Positions 53,891 through 62,077 of a DNA stretch of 64,000 nt are shown here, one piece after another. This DNA comes from Massilia sp. Root418 (GTDB lineage Bacteria > Pseudomonadota > Gammaproteobacteria > Burkholderiales > Burkholderiaceae_D). Positions within the stretch are counted from its first letter, which is position 1. Every line of letters begins with the position of its first letter. The translations under genes were made by a program, and so were the position numbers. The stretch covers positions 1 to 64,000 of the forward strand of contig NZ_LMEC01000020.1 in the NCBI RefSeq assembly GCF_001425265.1, in the 5' to 3' direction. The notes beneath the pieces are model-generated. The model did not search any database. It saw only the letters and a program-made list of their open reading frames with translations, and was not told where the DNA came from.

Positions 53891-54594
53891 TAGTGCTTTT
53901 ATGTAAGTGTTTTCGATTCGCATAAACTCTTTCGGAAAGTCAGTGCAGAATTTCTCGAACTTTGTTTGGCAATACGAGGGGCGCGCCGCTGCTTGGTGGC
54001 AAGCCAACGGACTATATCGAACCGGAGAATCGTTGATAGACTGCTTCTAAATACTTTATTAGGCGGGCAACAGGTGCATACAACTCAGCAGCGGCAACTG
54101 ATGGAACCAGAATGAAAACATTTTGGTGTGTGGAGGGCGACGGTCGCGCAAATATTCTTGCCACAGACACTGCAGCGAGTACGGGAACCGCATGTTCTGC
54201 CGGCACGGGAGCTGTTTAAGTCGAAATGCATTGCACGGGTTGTGTCAAGGATGCCTCAGCTGCGCGCCTGGTGAGTCGCCGCCGGGCTGTGAGAACCGGC
54301 GATGGTTTAGCACTTCAATTGCCGATTTCCGTATCTGCTCTTGCATATGACTCTCCCCATAGTGGAGTCTTTTTTACCTCCTATTTTGATACAGATGAGG
54401 TATCTCTGCAGTTAGTTTGCTCTTAATAGTAAGTTGGATTCTCACCAAAAATCACAGTGAGCACAAATACAACGATTGCTCGCAAGGGCAATGGTTTACA
54501 AAAGACGACCGCCCTGCACCTGATTGACCTTATACTCTGCGAGCCAGACGCTGCAGCTGGCTCGCATTCCTTTGCATTGCATGCACCTGACACG
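53891..54594. other. no supportable gene; AT-rich accessory DNA
   Basis: Short frames only, for example 54012-54206 on the minus strand, which has hydrophobic ends but no start signal. No repeat or RNA was recognised. Confidence 0.4.
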
Positions 54595-54668
54595 CTATCG
54601 CTTCGTTATTCCGCGCGATCTGTCATCGAGCGACTGCTCCCTCAGCAAGTGCAACAACCTGTCTCCGC

Positions 54669-55271
54669 TCAGCAGCCCGACACGCGCGGCAACCATCTGC
54701 GGGTACAACGCCCCACGCTGCGCCCGGTATGCACGAACAGTCCGCCGTCGTAGTGGCACATCGCGATGACGTCGCCGAACGCGCAGACGTGCGCCAAGCT
54801 CACGTGGTGCCGGTAGCGCTTAGCCTGTACCGCGTGCCAGCCCCGCCCAGGCAGCCAGACGGCGCCATCAATCCCGCCGTCGCAGCTGTAGCGCGTGCCG
54901 CGCAGCACCAGCAGGCCCGCGTCCTCCAGCGCCGACATCACCACGTCCTCGAACACCAGCGGATCGACCGCACGCAGGTAGGCCAGGCTACGCCCCGCCG
55001 CCCCCGGCTCCTTGAACGCGCGCACGGTACGCAGCACGCGGCGCGACTGACGCACGTTGCGCTGGTGCACCGGCAGGTAGGCCAGCCGGGTCGCGTTCAC
55101 CCAGCGCGAGACGCAGCGGATCGCCAGCCCGCCGAGCGCGGCGGCCCAGCGGCGAAAGCGCGCCGCCCATGCCGCGTCCCAGCCGAGCGGCCGCCGCCGG
55201 CACCCGTGCCCAGACACCCCTCCGCCTTGCCGCCGGGGCGCGCTGCTCCTTCCCGATTCTTCATCACGCAT
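54669..55271 (-). CDS. Mrr-like restriction endonuclease domain protein, 3' end frameshifted
   Basis: About 200 aa open. A basic N-terminal half is followed by a PD-(D/E)xK nuclease domain: VDPLVFEDVVMSALEDAGLL, then YSCDGGIDGAVW (catalytic Asp) and WHAVQAKRYRHHV (Q-x-K). This is the Mrr_cat fold of type IV restriction and DNA-repair nucleases. After HTGR (about 54733) the natural C-terminus continues in another frame (GALYPQMVAARVGLLSGDRL) to a stop near 54595, so one base was gained or lost and the last about 45 residues are wrong. The start overlaps the integrase stop. The core looks intact; activity is uncertain. Confidence 0.75.
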   Translation of the reverse strand: MRDEESGRSSAPRRQGGGVSGHGCRRRPLGWDAAWAARFRRWAAALGGLAIRCVSRWVNATRLAYLPVHQRNVRQSRRVLRTVRAFKEPGAAGRSLAYLRAVDPLVFEDVVMSALEDAGLLVLRGTRYSCDGGIDGAVWLPGRGWHAVQAKRYRHHVSLAHVCAFGDVIAMCHYDGGLFVHTGRSVGRCTRRWLPRVSGC

Positions 55272-56298
55272 CGTCCTTCCCTCCCCTCCTGCGTACCGAG
55301 CCCAGATAGGCGGTACTGATTTGCGGCCGGTGGTGCCCCAGCTGCTCGGCCACCTGGCGGTAGGCATCGCGCCGCACGGCCGGGTCAAGCGCCGGATCGC
55401 CGCCGCGCACCGGCGAGCGGACCCGCGCGATCTCGAAATACAAGTCGTTGGCGAACTGATGGCGCAGGCCGTGCGCGGTCACGCCCAGCGCCTTGCGCGT
55501 CATGCCAGCGCCGCGAACCACGTTGGAAAAGCGGTCCAGCGATTGCTTGAGCGACAGGCCCGGACAGCCGACGTGGCCGTGACGCGTCGTCACGAGCGCC
55601 CTGGCGTCGTCGAGCGCCACACGCTGCGCGTCGCTGCGCACCGCCGTGTAGCGCAAATGGCCGCCCTTGGTGCCGCGCTTGATGCGCAGGAAGCTGACCC
55701 AGCGCTCGGCCGCCGGAAGGCCGCCTGGCAGCGCATAGGACGGCACCTCGGCCACGTGCGGCCAGAACATCACCGCTTCCTTGCGCCGCATGCCGAAGGC
55801 CAGCATCAGGCGCAGCTGGACGCCGACGTGGCGGTCGCGCGCCGCGACCTGCTCGATCAGCGCCTGCGTGTCGACGCCGCTGCCGTCCCAGCTGCGGTCG
55901 CGCCTGGCCGGGTAGTGCCGCGCCACGGTCGCCGGATCGCGCGCATAGGCCTCGGCCGTGCGCACCAGGCCCGGCTTGCCGATCCAGCCGGCGTACACGC
56001 GCAGGATGGAGAGCTGCTGCTGGATGTAGGCCGCGCTGCAGGGCTGCTTGCGGGCCATGGCGCCGTGCTCCCGCCCGGCGCACCAGTAGCGCACAAGGGC
56101 GGCGACGTGGCGCTCGCCGAGGTTATCCGGCGCCGCGGCAAAGCCCAACCGGCGCAGCAGCGCGAACATACGGAACAACGCCTGGCGGCGCGCCGCGCGT
56201 GTGTTGTGCGAGACCACCTTGTTGCGCAAGGCGTGCATCTCGTTGCGCTGGTCGATGATGGCGGCCAGCTGTTCACGCCAGTCCCGGTATTGGCCCAT
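55264..56298 (-). CDS. tyrosine-type site-specific recombinase (integrase)
   Basis: A 344-aa integrase. The N-terminal helical core-binding part is residues 20-140 (RQALFRMFALLRRLGFAAAP; SAAYIQQQLSILRVYAGWIG). The catalytic domain has Arg in LAFGMRRKEAV, HGLRHQFAND (H-x-x-R) and LGHHRPQISTAYLG with the nucleophilic Tyr. AAAGGAG lies 6 nt before the ATG at 56298; the frame upstream of it is not conserved-looking. It overlaps the Mrr-like gene, so they form an operon. It probably moves or resolves the element that also carries the ParM-like gene. Confidence 0.88.
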   Translation of the reverse strand: MGQYRDWREQLAAIIDQRNEMHALRNKVVSHNTRAARRQALFRMFALLRRLGFAAAPDNLGERHVAALVRYWCAGREHGAMARKQPCSAAYIQQQLSILRVYAGWIGKPGLVRTAEAYARDPATVARHYPARRDRSWDGSGVDTQALIEQVAARDRHVGVQLRLMLAFGMRRKEAVMFWPHVAEVPSYALPGGLPAAERWVSFLRIKRGTKGGHLRYTAVRSDAQRVALDDARALVTTRHGHVGCPGLSLKQSLDRFSNVVRGAGMTRKALGVTAHGLRHQFANDLYFEIARVRSPVRGGDPALDPAVRRDAYRQVAEQLGHHRPQISTAYLGSVRRRGGKDDA

Positions 56299-57550
56299 AC
56301 GTGACTCCTTTCCTGCCGCGCGCGCGGCACCCGCCTGGCGAACATCCGTCAAGACGGCACGCTGCCCGCGCACCATCTGCCCGATCCCTACTTCGGCGCC
56401 GCCACTGCCTGGCTGGCGCCCTGCCTGGCCTGTCCAGCCATCCTGGCGCGCGGGCCATGCGCGGCAAGTGCCGGGAACTGCTGCTGCGCCTGCCGGTCCC
56501 GGTCCGGCACGGCGCGTGGGATAGATCGGTGTCGTAAAAATGAATATGTGCACGGACAGCGGATTTCGCCTTCTGTCTCGCGCCCCGCCTCCTGGGCGGA
56601 CGGTGCCACGCTTAGCGCGGCAAGGACATCACGTGGCGGCAATCGCCGCGCAAATCACGTGTCGCCTCCTCGCACGGTTATCCCCGGCCCTACCACCAGG
56701 CCGCTTCGTGCTGCCGTACGTACCACGTTGTTCGACGCTTCGGATGGCGCCGTCACAACGCGGCATCGCCTTCGCGGTGGCCGTACGAGCTGAGGGACGT
56801 ATTGAAAAATCGGGAGAGACGGCTTCGCCGTTCCCCTGCCACCGGTCTTGCCGGTGCGATTCGGCACGCCATGGCGGCGTGCGGCGCGGGCAGGCGTAGG
56901 TGCCTGGCCACGCGTTCTGGGCATGGATGCCCGCGTGCTCAAGAAAAGATCGGAAAGAAAGTGCACCAGGGTCGCGGCGGTCGCCGACGGCGCTGCTGGC
57001 GCAATCTGTGCATCGAGGCACAATGGAGTATCGGCATCGCCGAACTGGGGACGGGTTACGACCGCAACGGGCTGTATCGCAGGCCTGCGCCGCATTGAGA
57101 ACACGATGTTCATGGAAGCGGGTCCAGACAGTGCTGGCAGAATAGGAGGCAAACGGGGCGATGTCAAGGTGCGCGGAGGGCGCGAAAAATTGTCGATTGA
57201 TGCGTGAAATATTTTGTAGGTGAGGAACGGGGCCTTGCTCCGCTATGAGATGCGGGGGCCTGCGAACTCCTCTGATTGTAAATCTGCTGAAGCACCAGAC
57301 CGGATTGGCGCATCAGGCTAGGCCACATTCGCGCACCTCCGCAAAACGGGAACTGGCCGGCACGGACTACAGGCGCGCACCGGAGTGCCGCGAAGGTGAA
57401 CCCAAGGGTGCCGCCTGACCGGGCAGTTCCAGAAACGTACCGCATCAGTAGCAAAAGTCGAAATGCCTCCCCAATGCGAAGCCTTTCACATGGATCGCCG
57501 CGCGCCTTCCCCATATGCTGTCCCTGTTCAATCAAGAAGGAGCGCGCGCC
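56299..57550. other. divergent intergenic region of the element, no gene supported
   Basis: About 1.25 kb between the integrase and the ParM-like gene. Several overlapping frames exist on both strands, none with motifs or a ribosome site. A partition site or replication origin might be expected here, but no iterated repeats were seen by eye. Confidence 0.4.
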
Positions 57551-58618
57551 ATGGAACCCATCGTGAGGGCGGTCGATGTCGGACGAGGCAACACCAAGTT
57601 CATCTGCGGCATCAGGAACGGCGAGCTGCGCTGCGACATGTTCCCGTCCCAGGCACATCCATCGGAGGCGGGACTGGAAGCCGAAGCATGGGGCGCACGC
57701 CGGAGAACCGTCGGCATTCCCGCCGGCGGCCTGGTGTACGAAGTCGGCCCCGACGTCCACCTCGCGGCCGATGTGTTCAACGCCAACGTCCTGCAGCACG
57801 ACCGCTATTGCGACACGCCGGAATATCTGGCGCTGTTGCTCGGTGCGCTGCATTACATGCAGCTGGAACGCATCGACCTGCTGGTGGTGGGCCTGCCGGT
57901 TGCCACGTACAAGCTCAAGTCGCTGGTCACCGCCTTGGAGCGCCGCCTCACCGGCGAGCACGAACTGGCCAAGGGCCGGCGCGTGCAGGTGGTGCGCGCA
58001 AAGGCCATCGCCCAACCTGCCGGCGCGCTGATGCATTACGGGCTGACGCACGGCAAGGTCGCGCAACTGCGCAAGGAGCGCAGCCTGATCGTCGATCCGG
58101 GCCGGCGCACCTTTGACTGGCTGGTCACGCAAGGCATGCAGCAAATCGACAAGCGCAGCCACTCGGTGCCGCGCGGCATGCACGACGTGCTGCACACGAT
58201 GATCGAGGGCATCAGCCGCAGCACCGGCTCCCACTACCGGGACTATGAAGCCGTTGATGCGGCACTGCGCACAGGAAAGAAGCCGGTGGTCTTCCAGAAG
58301 GAGTACGACCTGGCACGCCACCTGCCACTGGCGAGGAAAATTCCGGAACAGGCAGTGGCCGAAATGATGCATTACGTCGGAGACGCGAGCGATATCCGGA
58401 ACATCATCCTGGTTGGTGGCGGCGCGTTCTTCTACCGGGCAGCACTCAAGGCAGCCTTCCCGAACCATGCGATCCACGAGTTGAAGGATCCGATCAACGC
58501 CAACGTGAAAGGATTTCAGCAAGCAGGAATGGAACTGGCCCGCGCTCTGGTTAGCGGAGGCACCGGCGCCAGCGTACGCGTCGACATCAACGACGCTGGG
58601 AGCGGCGGCGATGAGTAA
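57551..58618 (+). CDS. ParM/StbA-like actin-fold protein (PRTRC system protein D-like)
   Basis: A 355-aa ATPase of the actin fold, as used for plasmid segregation. Phosphate 1 loop VRAVDVGRGNTKF (6-18), phosphate 2 region LIVDPGRRTFDWLV (about 183-196) and adenosine loop NIILVGGGAFFYRAALK (about 287-303) are clear. The pattern is that of PRTRC protein D, a ParM relative. The other PRTRC genes (ParB-like, ThiF-like) are not in this window. AAGGAG lies 10 nt before the ATG. It overlaps the next small gene by 8 nt, as parM overlaps or abuts parR in plasmids. Confidence 0.85.
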   Translation: MEPIVRAVDVGRGNTKFICGIRNGELRCDMFPSQAHPSEAGLEAEAWGARRRTVGIPAGGLVYEVGPDVHLAADVFNANVLQHDRYCDTPEYLALLLGALHYMQLERIDLLVVGLPVATYKLKSLVTALERRLTGEHELAKGRRVQVVRAKAIAQPAGALMHYGLTHGKVAQLRKERSLIVDPGRRTFDWLVTQGMQQIDKRSHSVPRGMHDVLHTMIEGISRSTGSHYRDYEAVDAALRTGKKPVVFQKEYDLARHLPLARKIPEQAVAEMMHYVGDASDIRNIILVGGGAFFYRAALKAAFPNHAIHELKDPINANVKGFQQAGMELARALVSGGTGASVRVDINDAGSGGDE

Positions 58619-58862
58619 GGGCCTGCGCATCAATTTTGAACTGGATCGTGCGGATAATCCGCCCCTCTATGACGAACTGGCCCGATTCACCAAGGGCGCA
58701 AAGCGCGTGAACCGTCTACGGACGCTCGCCCATGCAGGCCTGATGGCCCAGATACCTGCCGCCGCAACGACCACGTCGGTCACACCGCAACCGCGGAATG
58801 GCGAGCACGATCCGGTCCATGCCGCTGCAAGCATGGAACTTTTCGCGCCTGCCATAGGCTAA
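58611..58862 (+). CDS. small ParR/StbB-like partner of the actin-fold protein
   Basis: An 83-aa protein. The N-terminus looks like a ribbon-helix-helix strand (GLRINFELDRADNPPLYDEL) followed by a basic helix (KGAKRVNRLRTLAHAGLMAQ). The size and the 8-nt overlap with the ParM-like gene fit a DNA-binding adaptor that links the filament to a centromere. The C-terminal half is low in order. Inferred from position and shape, not from a family match. Confidence 0.6.
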   Translation: MSKGLRINFELDRADNPPLYDELARFTKGAKRVNRLRTLAHAGLMAQIPAAATTTSVTPQPRNGEHDPVHAAASMELFAPAIG

Positions 58863-58901
58863 GCGACGCCAATGCAGCAACAGGCATGACGCGGATCAGC
58901 C

Positions 58902-59231
58902 TTGCAGTACCGATCGGATTTTCAAGAACACGCCCCCCGCTCAAGCGCACGGGTTACCCGCTTGGCACATCAGCCGCAGCTCCCGGAGCGCCATTCGCGC
59001 CGCGAGCTCGGCAAGGCCATTCAGCCGCCCCCTGGCGGCACGCTGGATGGCTTGCCGGTGCTGGGCGACAAACTCGTCCGCGGACGCGGCCCTATGACTT
59101 TGGACCAGCGATGCCTGCGCATGCGCAACCGCCCTATGGCAGTAGACGGTGGTGAGATCGAACTCGATGTGGCGGCTGGCATGCATCTGGTGTTCTCCGT
59201 GATCCTTGGCAGCGCACTGGTCAACTCCTAG
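58902..59231 (+). CDS. hypothetical protein, up to 109 aa
   Basis: The open frame has high third-position GC from about 58950 on (GTLDGLPVLGDKLVRGRGPM; DGGEIELDVAAGMHLVFSVI), suggesting it is coding. It follows the ParR-like gene by 40 bp. The start is unclear and the family is not recognised. A minus-strand frame over the same bases is a weaker alternative. Confidence 0.3.
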   Translation: MQYRSDFQEHAPRSSARVTRLAHQPQLPERHSRRELGKAIQPPPGGTLDGLPVLGDKLVRGRGPMTLDQRCLRMRNRPMAVDGGEIELDVAAGMHLVFSVILGSALVNS

Positions 59232-59853
59232 GCAACCAGCGCCCCCTTGCCCTCATCGCCCTGCGAGCGGGCAACGTGATCCAGGGGCCCGCTGGCCATG
59301 CGCACGGCATTGCGGCCCTCCTGTTTGGCATTAATTGTAAGGCATCAAGCAAGCGCGCAGCGGCATCGGCGAAGAGCAACAGCGCCGGCAACAATGGTTC
59401 CAGAACGGAATGAGCCGCAGCGCGGTTGATGCGTCGTGTGGGGGACAGCGGGCACTGCGGTGTACGCGGCCGCAGTGACCACAGCTCGTACGTTATCGCA
59501 TAGGATTTTCTCAGCGAAGTCATGCATCGCGGCCAACTGCGACAGACCGGAGACATGCTCCAGATTGAGTCGGTGCTGATCCGCTTAAATGCTTCTTCTT
59601 GCGCCGGCGCTGGTCGGCCAGGTGGGCGACCGGCGCCGATCAGCCAGAACTCTCGCCGCCACCGCAGGTCTAAATTGTTATGGACGAGGCCGGGGGCGAA
59701 CCGATACGGTGGCTGATATGGCCTTTCCAGGTAGTCAAAAAATGAGGTGTTCGAATAAGATGACGTCGGGTGTCGACTTGGCCGCCATCGTCCCCCCGTC
59801 CACTTTCGATTGCCGGCGAGAATGGGGTGGATTACCGGGGGAACGCCAGGGCA
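59232..59853. other. no assignable gene
   Basis: About 620 bp with short frames only; probably the edge of the high-GC element before the AT-richer Rhs-linked island. Confidence 0.35.
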
Positions 59854-60158
59854 TCAGTAATTCAATGTAATCTTTTCGCTATGGCGAGCATACTTGGGGC
59901 AAAATAGTCCCTCGTCCCGCTCCAACCGTTCAGCAAGCTGGGCTGCGTGACTTGGAGAATCTGCGACCACATCATCAAATCCTATTATGGTTCGCCCATT
60001 GACGACATTAATGAATTGCACACGCAGCTCTAGCATTTCCTCCAAAATTCGGACGGCAGCACCCACAGATGGCAGGAACTTCAATCCAACTCGCCCGTCA
60101 CATTTCCATACGGGTGGTTTGACGTTTCGAAGATCGAGAAATCGATGTCATATTTCAT
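59854..60158 (-). pseudogene. frameshifted small gene (immunity-like)
   Basis: The minus strand from the ATG at 60158 reads MKYDIDFSIFETSNHPYGNV, TGELD and a stop. In the next frame the sequence continues smoothly (LKFLPSVGAAVRILEEMLEL; FINVVNGRTIIGFDDVVADS) to 59854. Loss of one base near 60085 explains the break. The joined product would be about 100 aa, of immunity-like size, lying downstream of the Rhs locus. The family is not recognised. Confidence 0.6.
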
Positions 60159-60272
60159 GGGTTTGGCGCACCAGGTGTGTACAGGGACATTGCTGCCGCG
60201 GTTTCACTACTCATATCACAGCCCATCCTGCGTCCAACCTGGCGTTTTCTCTGAATGGGACTTGCTCATGAA

Positions 60273-60520
60273 GGTGTCAGCGTCGAATTATGCCTAGGTA
60301 GGCGGTGATTAATAGACATTTCCGCGAAGAAGCAGCACATGAGTTTTTATAATTTTTAGCACGTTGAATTTCAGAAGGGGAATAAGTCAGCACTTCCCTA
60401 GCAATGACAAGTCGATCACCCTGATCTCCTGCCAATGAAACTGGTAGGATTTCTCTTCAAATGTGGTTAACCTTCGTTTCAAATTATCGGGGAACCGGAT
60501 CAACTTTCATTGCCAATCAA
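60273..60520. mobile_element. degenerate IS21 end remnant
   Basis: GCGTCGAATTATGCCTAG, CAAGTCGATCACC, TGATCTCCTGCC and the following GGTCAAC-like stretch repeat, with many changes, the order seen at 53268-53390. It is an older relic of the same kind of IS21 element. Confidence 0.6.
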
Positions 60521-60561
60521 CATATTTTTTCATCCGATTTCTACCGATCAAACACATTTTT

Positions 60562-60867
60562 TTATCTTTTCGCCTCCTTAGTTCCAGAAAGATTTCCATC
60601 ACACTTCGAGCTTGCTCGCTTCGCAGTAAACTCTTTGATCTGCATTTCCGCAATTGGAAAATCGTTATCATAGGCGAATGCGTATGCCGCATACTCTACT
60701 GCAGCGTCATAGTTTCCGATCCTTGCAGCATCATTAGCAGTTACCAAAGCCATCACACTTTGAGTCTTCCGCATTTTTTGTTGCCAATATGCACAAGCGG
60801 ACCAACCTGCGAATACCCAAAATAGAGACGTAATGAACAGTACCAATCCAAGCTTCGCTTTAGTCAT
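60562..60867 (-). CDS. small membrane-anchored protein, 101 aa
   Basis: An N-terminal hydrophobic helix (LGLVLFITSLFWVFAGWSAC) and a helical, TPR-like periplasmic part (NDAARIGNYDAAVEYAAYAF). GGGAGG precedes the ATG. The family is not recognised. It belongs to the row of envelope-targeted small genes downstream of the Rhs toxin, which fits an immunity role. Confidence 0.6.
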   Translation of the reverse strand: MTKAKLGLVLFITSLFWVFAGWSACAYWQQKMRKTQSVMALVTANDAARIGNYDAAVEYAAYAFAYDNDFPIAEMQIKEFTAKRASSKCDGNLSGTKEAKR

Positions 60868-61133
60868 GTGCCCTCCCTATCATGGCTTCTTTATCGGCCA
60901 AGGTCCTTCCGAACTCACAAACGTTCATCACAATAACCTGCTCCCCATGCCACCGCGCCAGAAGACGCTACCAGCATGTCGCGCGGTTCAGTTCATTTAG
61001 TTTGCTGAGTCTGATAGTTTTCGAGAGGCGGTGCGGCATGATGCACGGGTCACGGCGTGTTCTCAGAGGGCTGCTGGTTAAACCGCAATTCCGAAGCGAA
61101 TAATCAATGTCACGGAGGACGGCCCGCGAAGCG

Positions 61134-61511
61134 CTATTCCGGTTCATAGGTAATACTTACACCATTCCATTCCTTCTTCTCGTAAGAAATATCATCGCGA
61201 TTTCGCGGCCGGTCAATCTTGAGATGGTCGCTCGCGAGCCACTGAATATCAATCTTGTGCTCGCCACGCATTGTAAAAATGTATTTACTTGGGTCGTTCG
61301 AAGAAAACACTGTACCTGTCTCATGAATTTCAACCGCCTGCACACTATCGGTTGTAGCTCCATAATCTCGCGAGAAAACAACCGCAGCCCTTTTCCCATC
61401 CGGCGACGCGCTTTCTTTGATAACAAAATTTCTACAATCACTGCCCCAACATCCAGAGATTGCGGCGATCGCGACGCATAAGATAGAAACCATTCGAACT
61501 TGAAATTTCAT
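61134..61511 (-). CDS. lipoprotein, DUF5412-like
   Basis: The start at 61511 gives a lipoprotein signal (MVSILCVAIAAISGC). The mature part has SPDGKRAAVVFSRDYGATTD and ends in beta strands; it resembles small bacterial lipoproteins of the DUF5412 type. Such genes are frequent in Rhs/polymorphic toxin regions. About 125 aa. An ATG 24 nt upstream is a possible alternative. Confidence 0.7.
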   Translation of the reverse strand: MKFQVRMVSILCVAIAAISGCWGSDCRNFVIKESASPDGKRAAVVFSRDYGATTDSVQAVEIHETGTVFSSNDPSKYIFTMRGEHKIDIQWLASDHLKIDRPRNRDDISYEKKEWNGVSITYEPE

Positions 61512-61641
61512 CTTTTTTATCCGATGCATTGGCAATATTCGATACCCCTATGGACCCGTCTTTGACCTTATGGATCGCCCCCACAAGTGAAGGGCGAACT
61601 CACCAATTCAGAAACACTAGCCGAACCCGCGGACTTATTCC

Positions 61642-62070
61642 CTACTTGCGAGGGTCCCTCTCTGCTGGAACAATCGGCTCATCGCTTTGTGGTAATGATT
61701 GAAGTCCCTTTTTTACATCGCCATAGTCGGGGCAATCAGTTGGACCATGTTGTGCAAGCTTTCCGTGCTTATACAAACAAGTTTGATTTTTCTCCTTTCC
61801 TGACGGATCATTTGATTCATAACTAATCAAATTTCCTTGCTCGAAGGTTAGCACAAATAGTTGCTTTCCGTTTTCGTCCCACATAGTCTGGCAACCACTA
61901 AAATTAGCACTTATCGTTCGCGGATATATAAAGAAGAAATATCCGTGATCCTCGATAACTGCCGCCCGGTCTGAAGGAAATTTTTGACAATCCCCAAACG
62001 CCAGAACCAAGGTAGAAAAGCCGCCCCCAAGGAGAAGAAGAACGGCTGTTGATATAAGTCGGACACGCAT
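61642..62070 (-). CDS. exported protein, likely immunity protein of the Rhs toxin
   Basis: About 142 aa. The start at 62070 (GAGGTG before it) gives a signal peptide (STAVLLLLGGGFSTLVLA). The mature part has four or more Cys residues (GDCQKF, SGCQTMW, QTCLYKH, TDCPDYG), which may form disulfides in the periplasm. It starts 8 nt after the Rhs toxin stop, the standard position of the cognate immunity gene. Export implies that the toxin acts outside the cytoplasm. The family is not recognised. Confidence 0.65.
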   Translation of the reverse strand: MRVRLISTAVLLLLGGGFSTLVLAFGDCQKFPSDRAAVIEDHGYFFFIYPRTISANFSGCQTMWDENGKQLFVLTFEQGNLISYESNDPSGKEKNQTCLYKHGKLAQHGPTDCPDYGDVKKGLQSLPQSDEPIVPAERDPRK

Positions 62071-62077
62071 ACACACC

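Noticed and set aside
56540..57207. Overlapping frames of 100-170 codons on both strands between integrase and ParM-like gene
   Set aside because: None has a start signal or domain; composition is that of random high-GC DNA.
57164..58633. Long minus-strand open frame (489 codons)
   Set aside because: It is the antisense shadow of the ParM-like gene, which has actin-fold motifs, a ribosome site and an overlapping partner gene; the minus frame has no motif.
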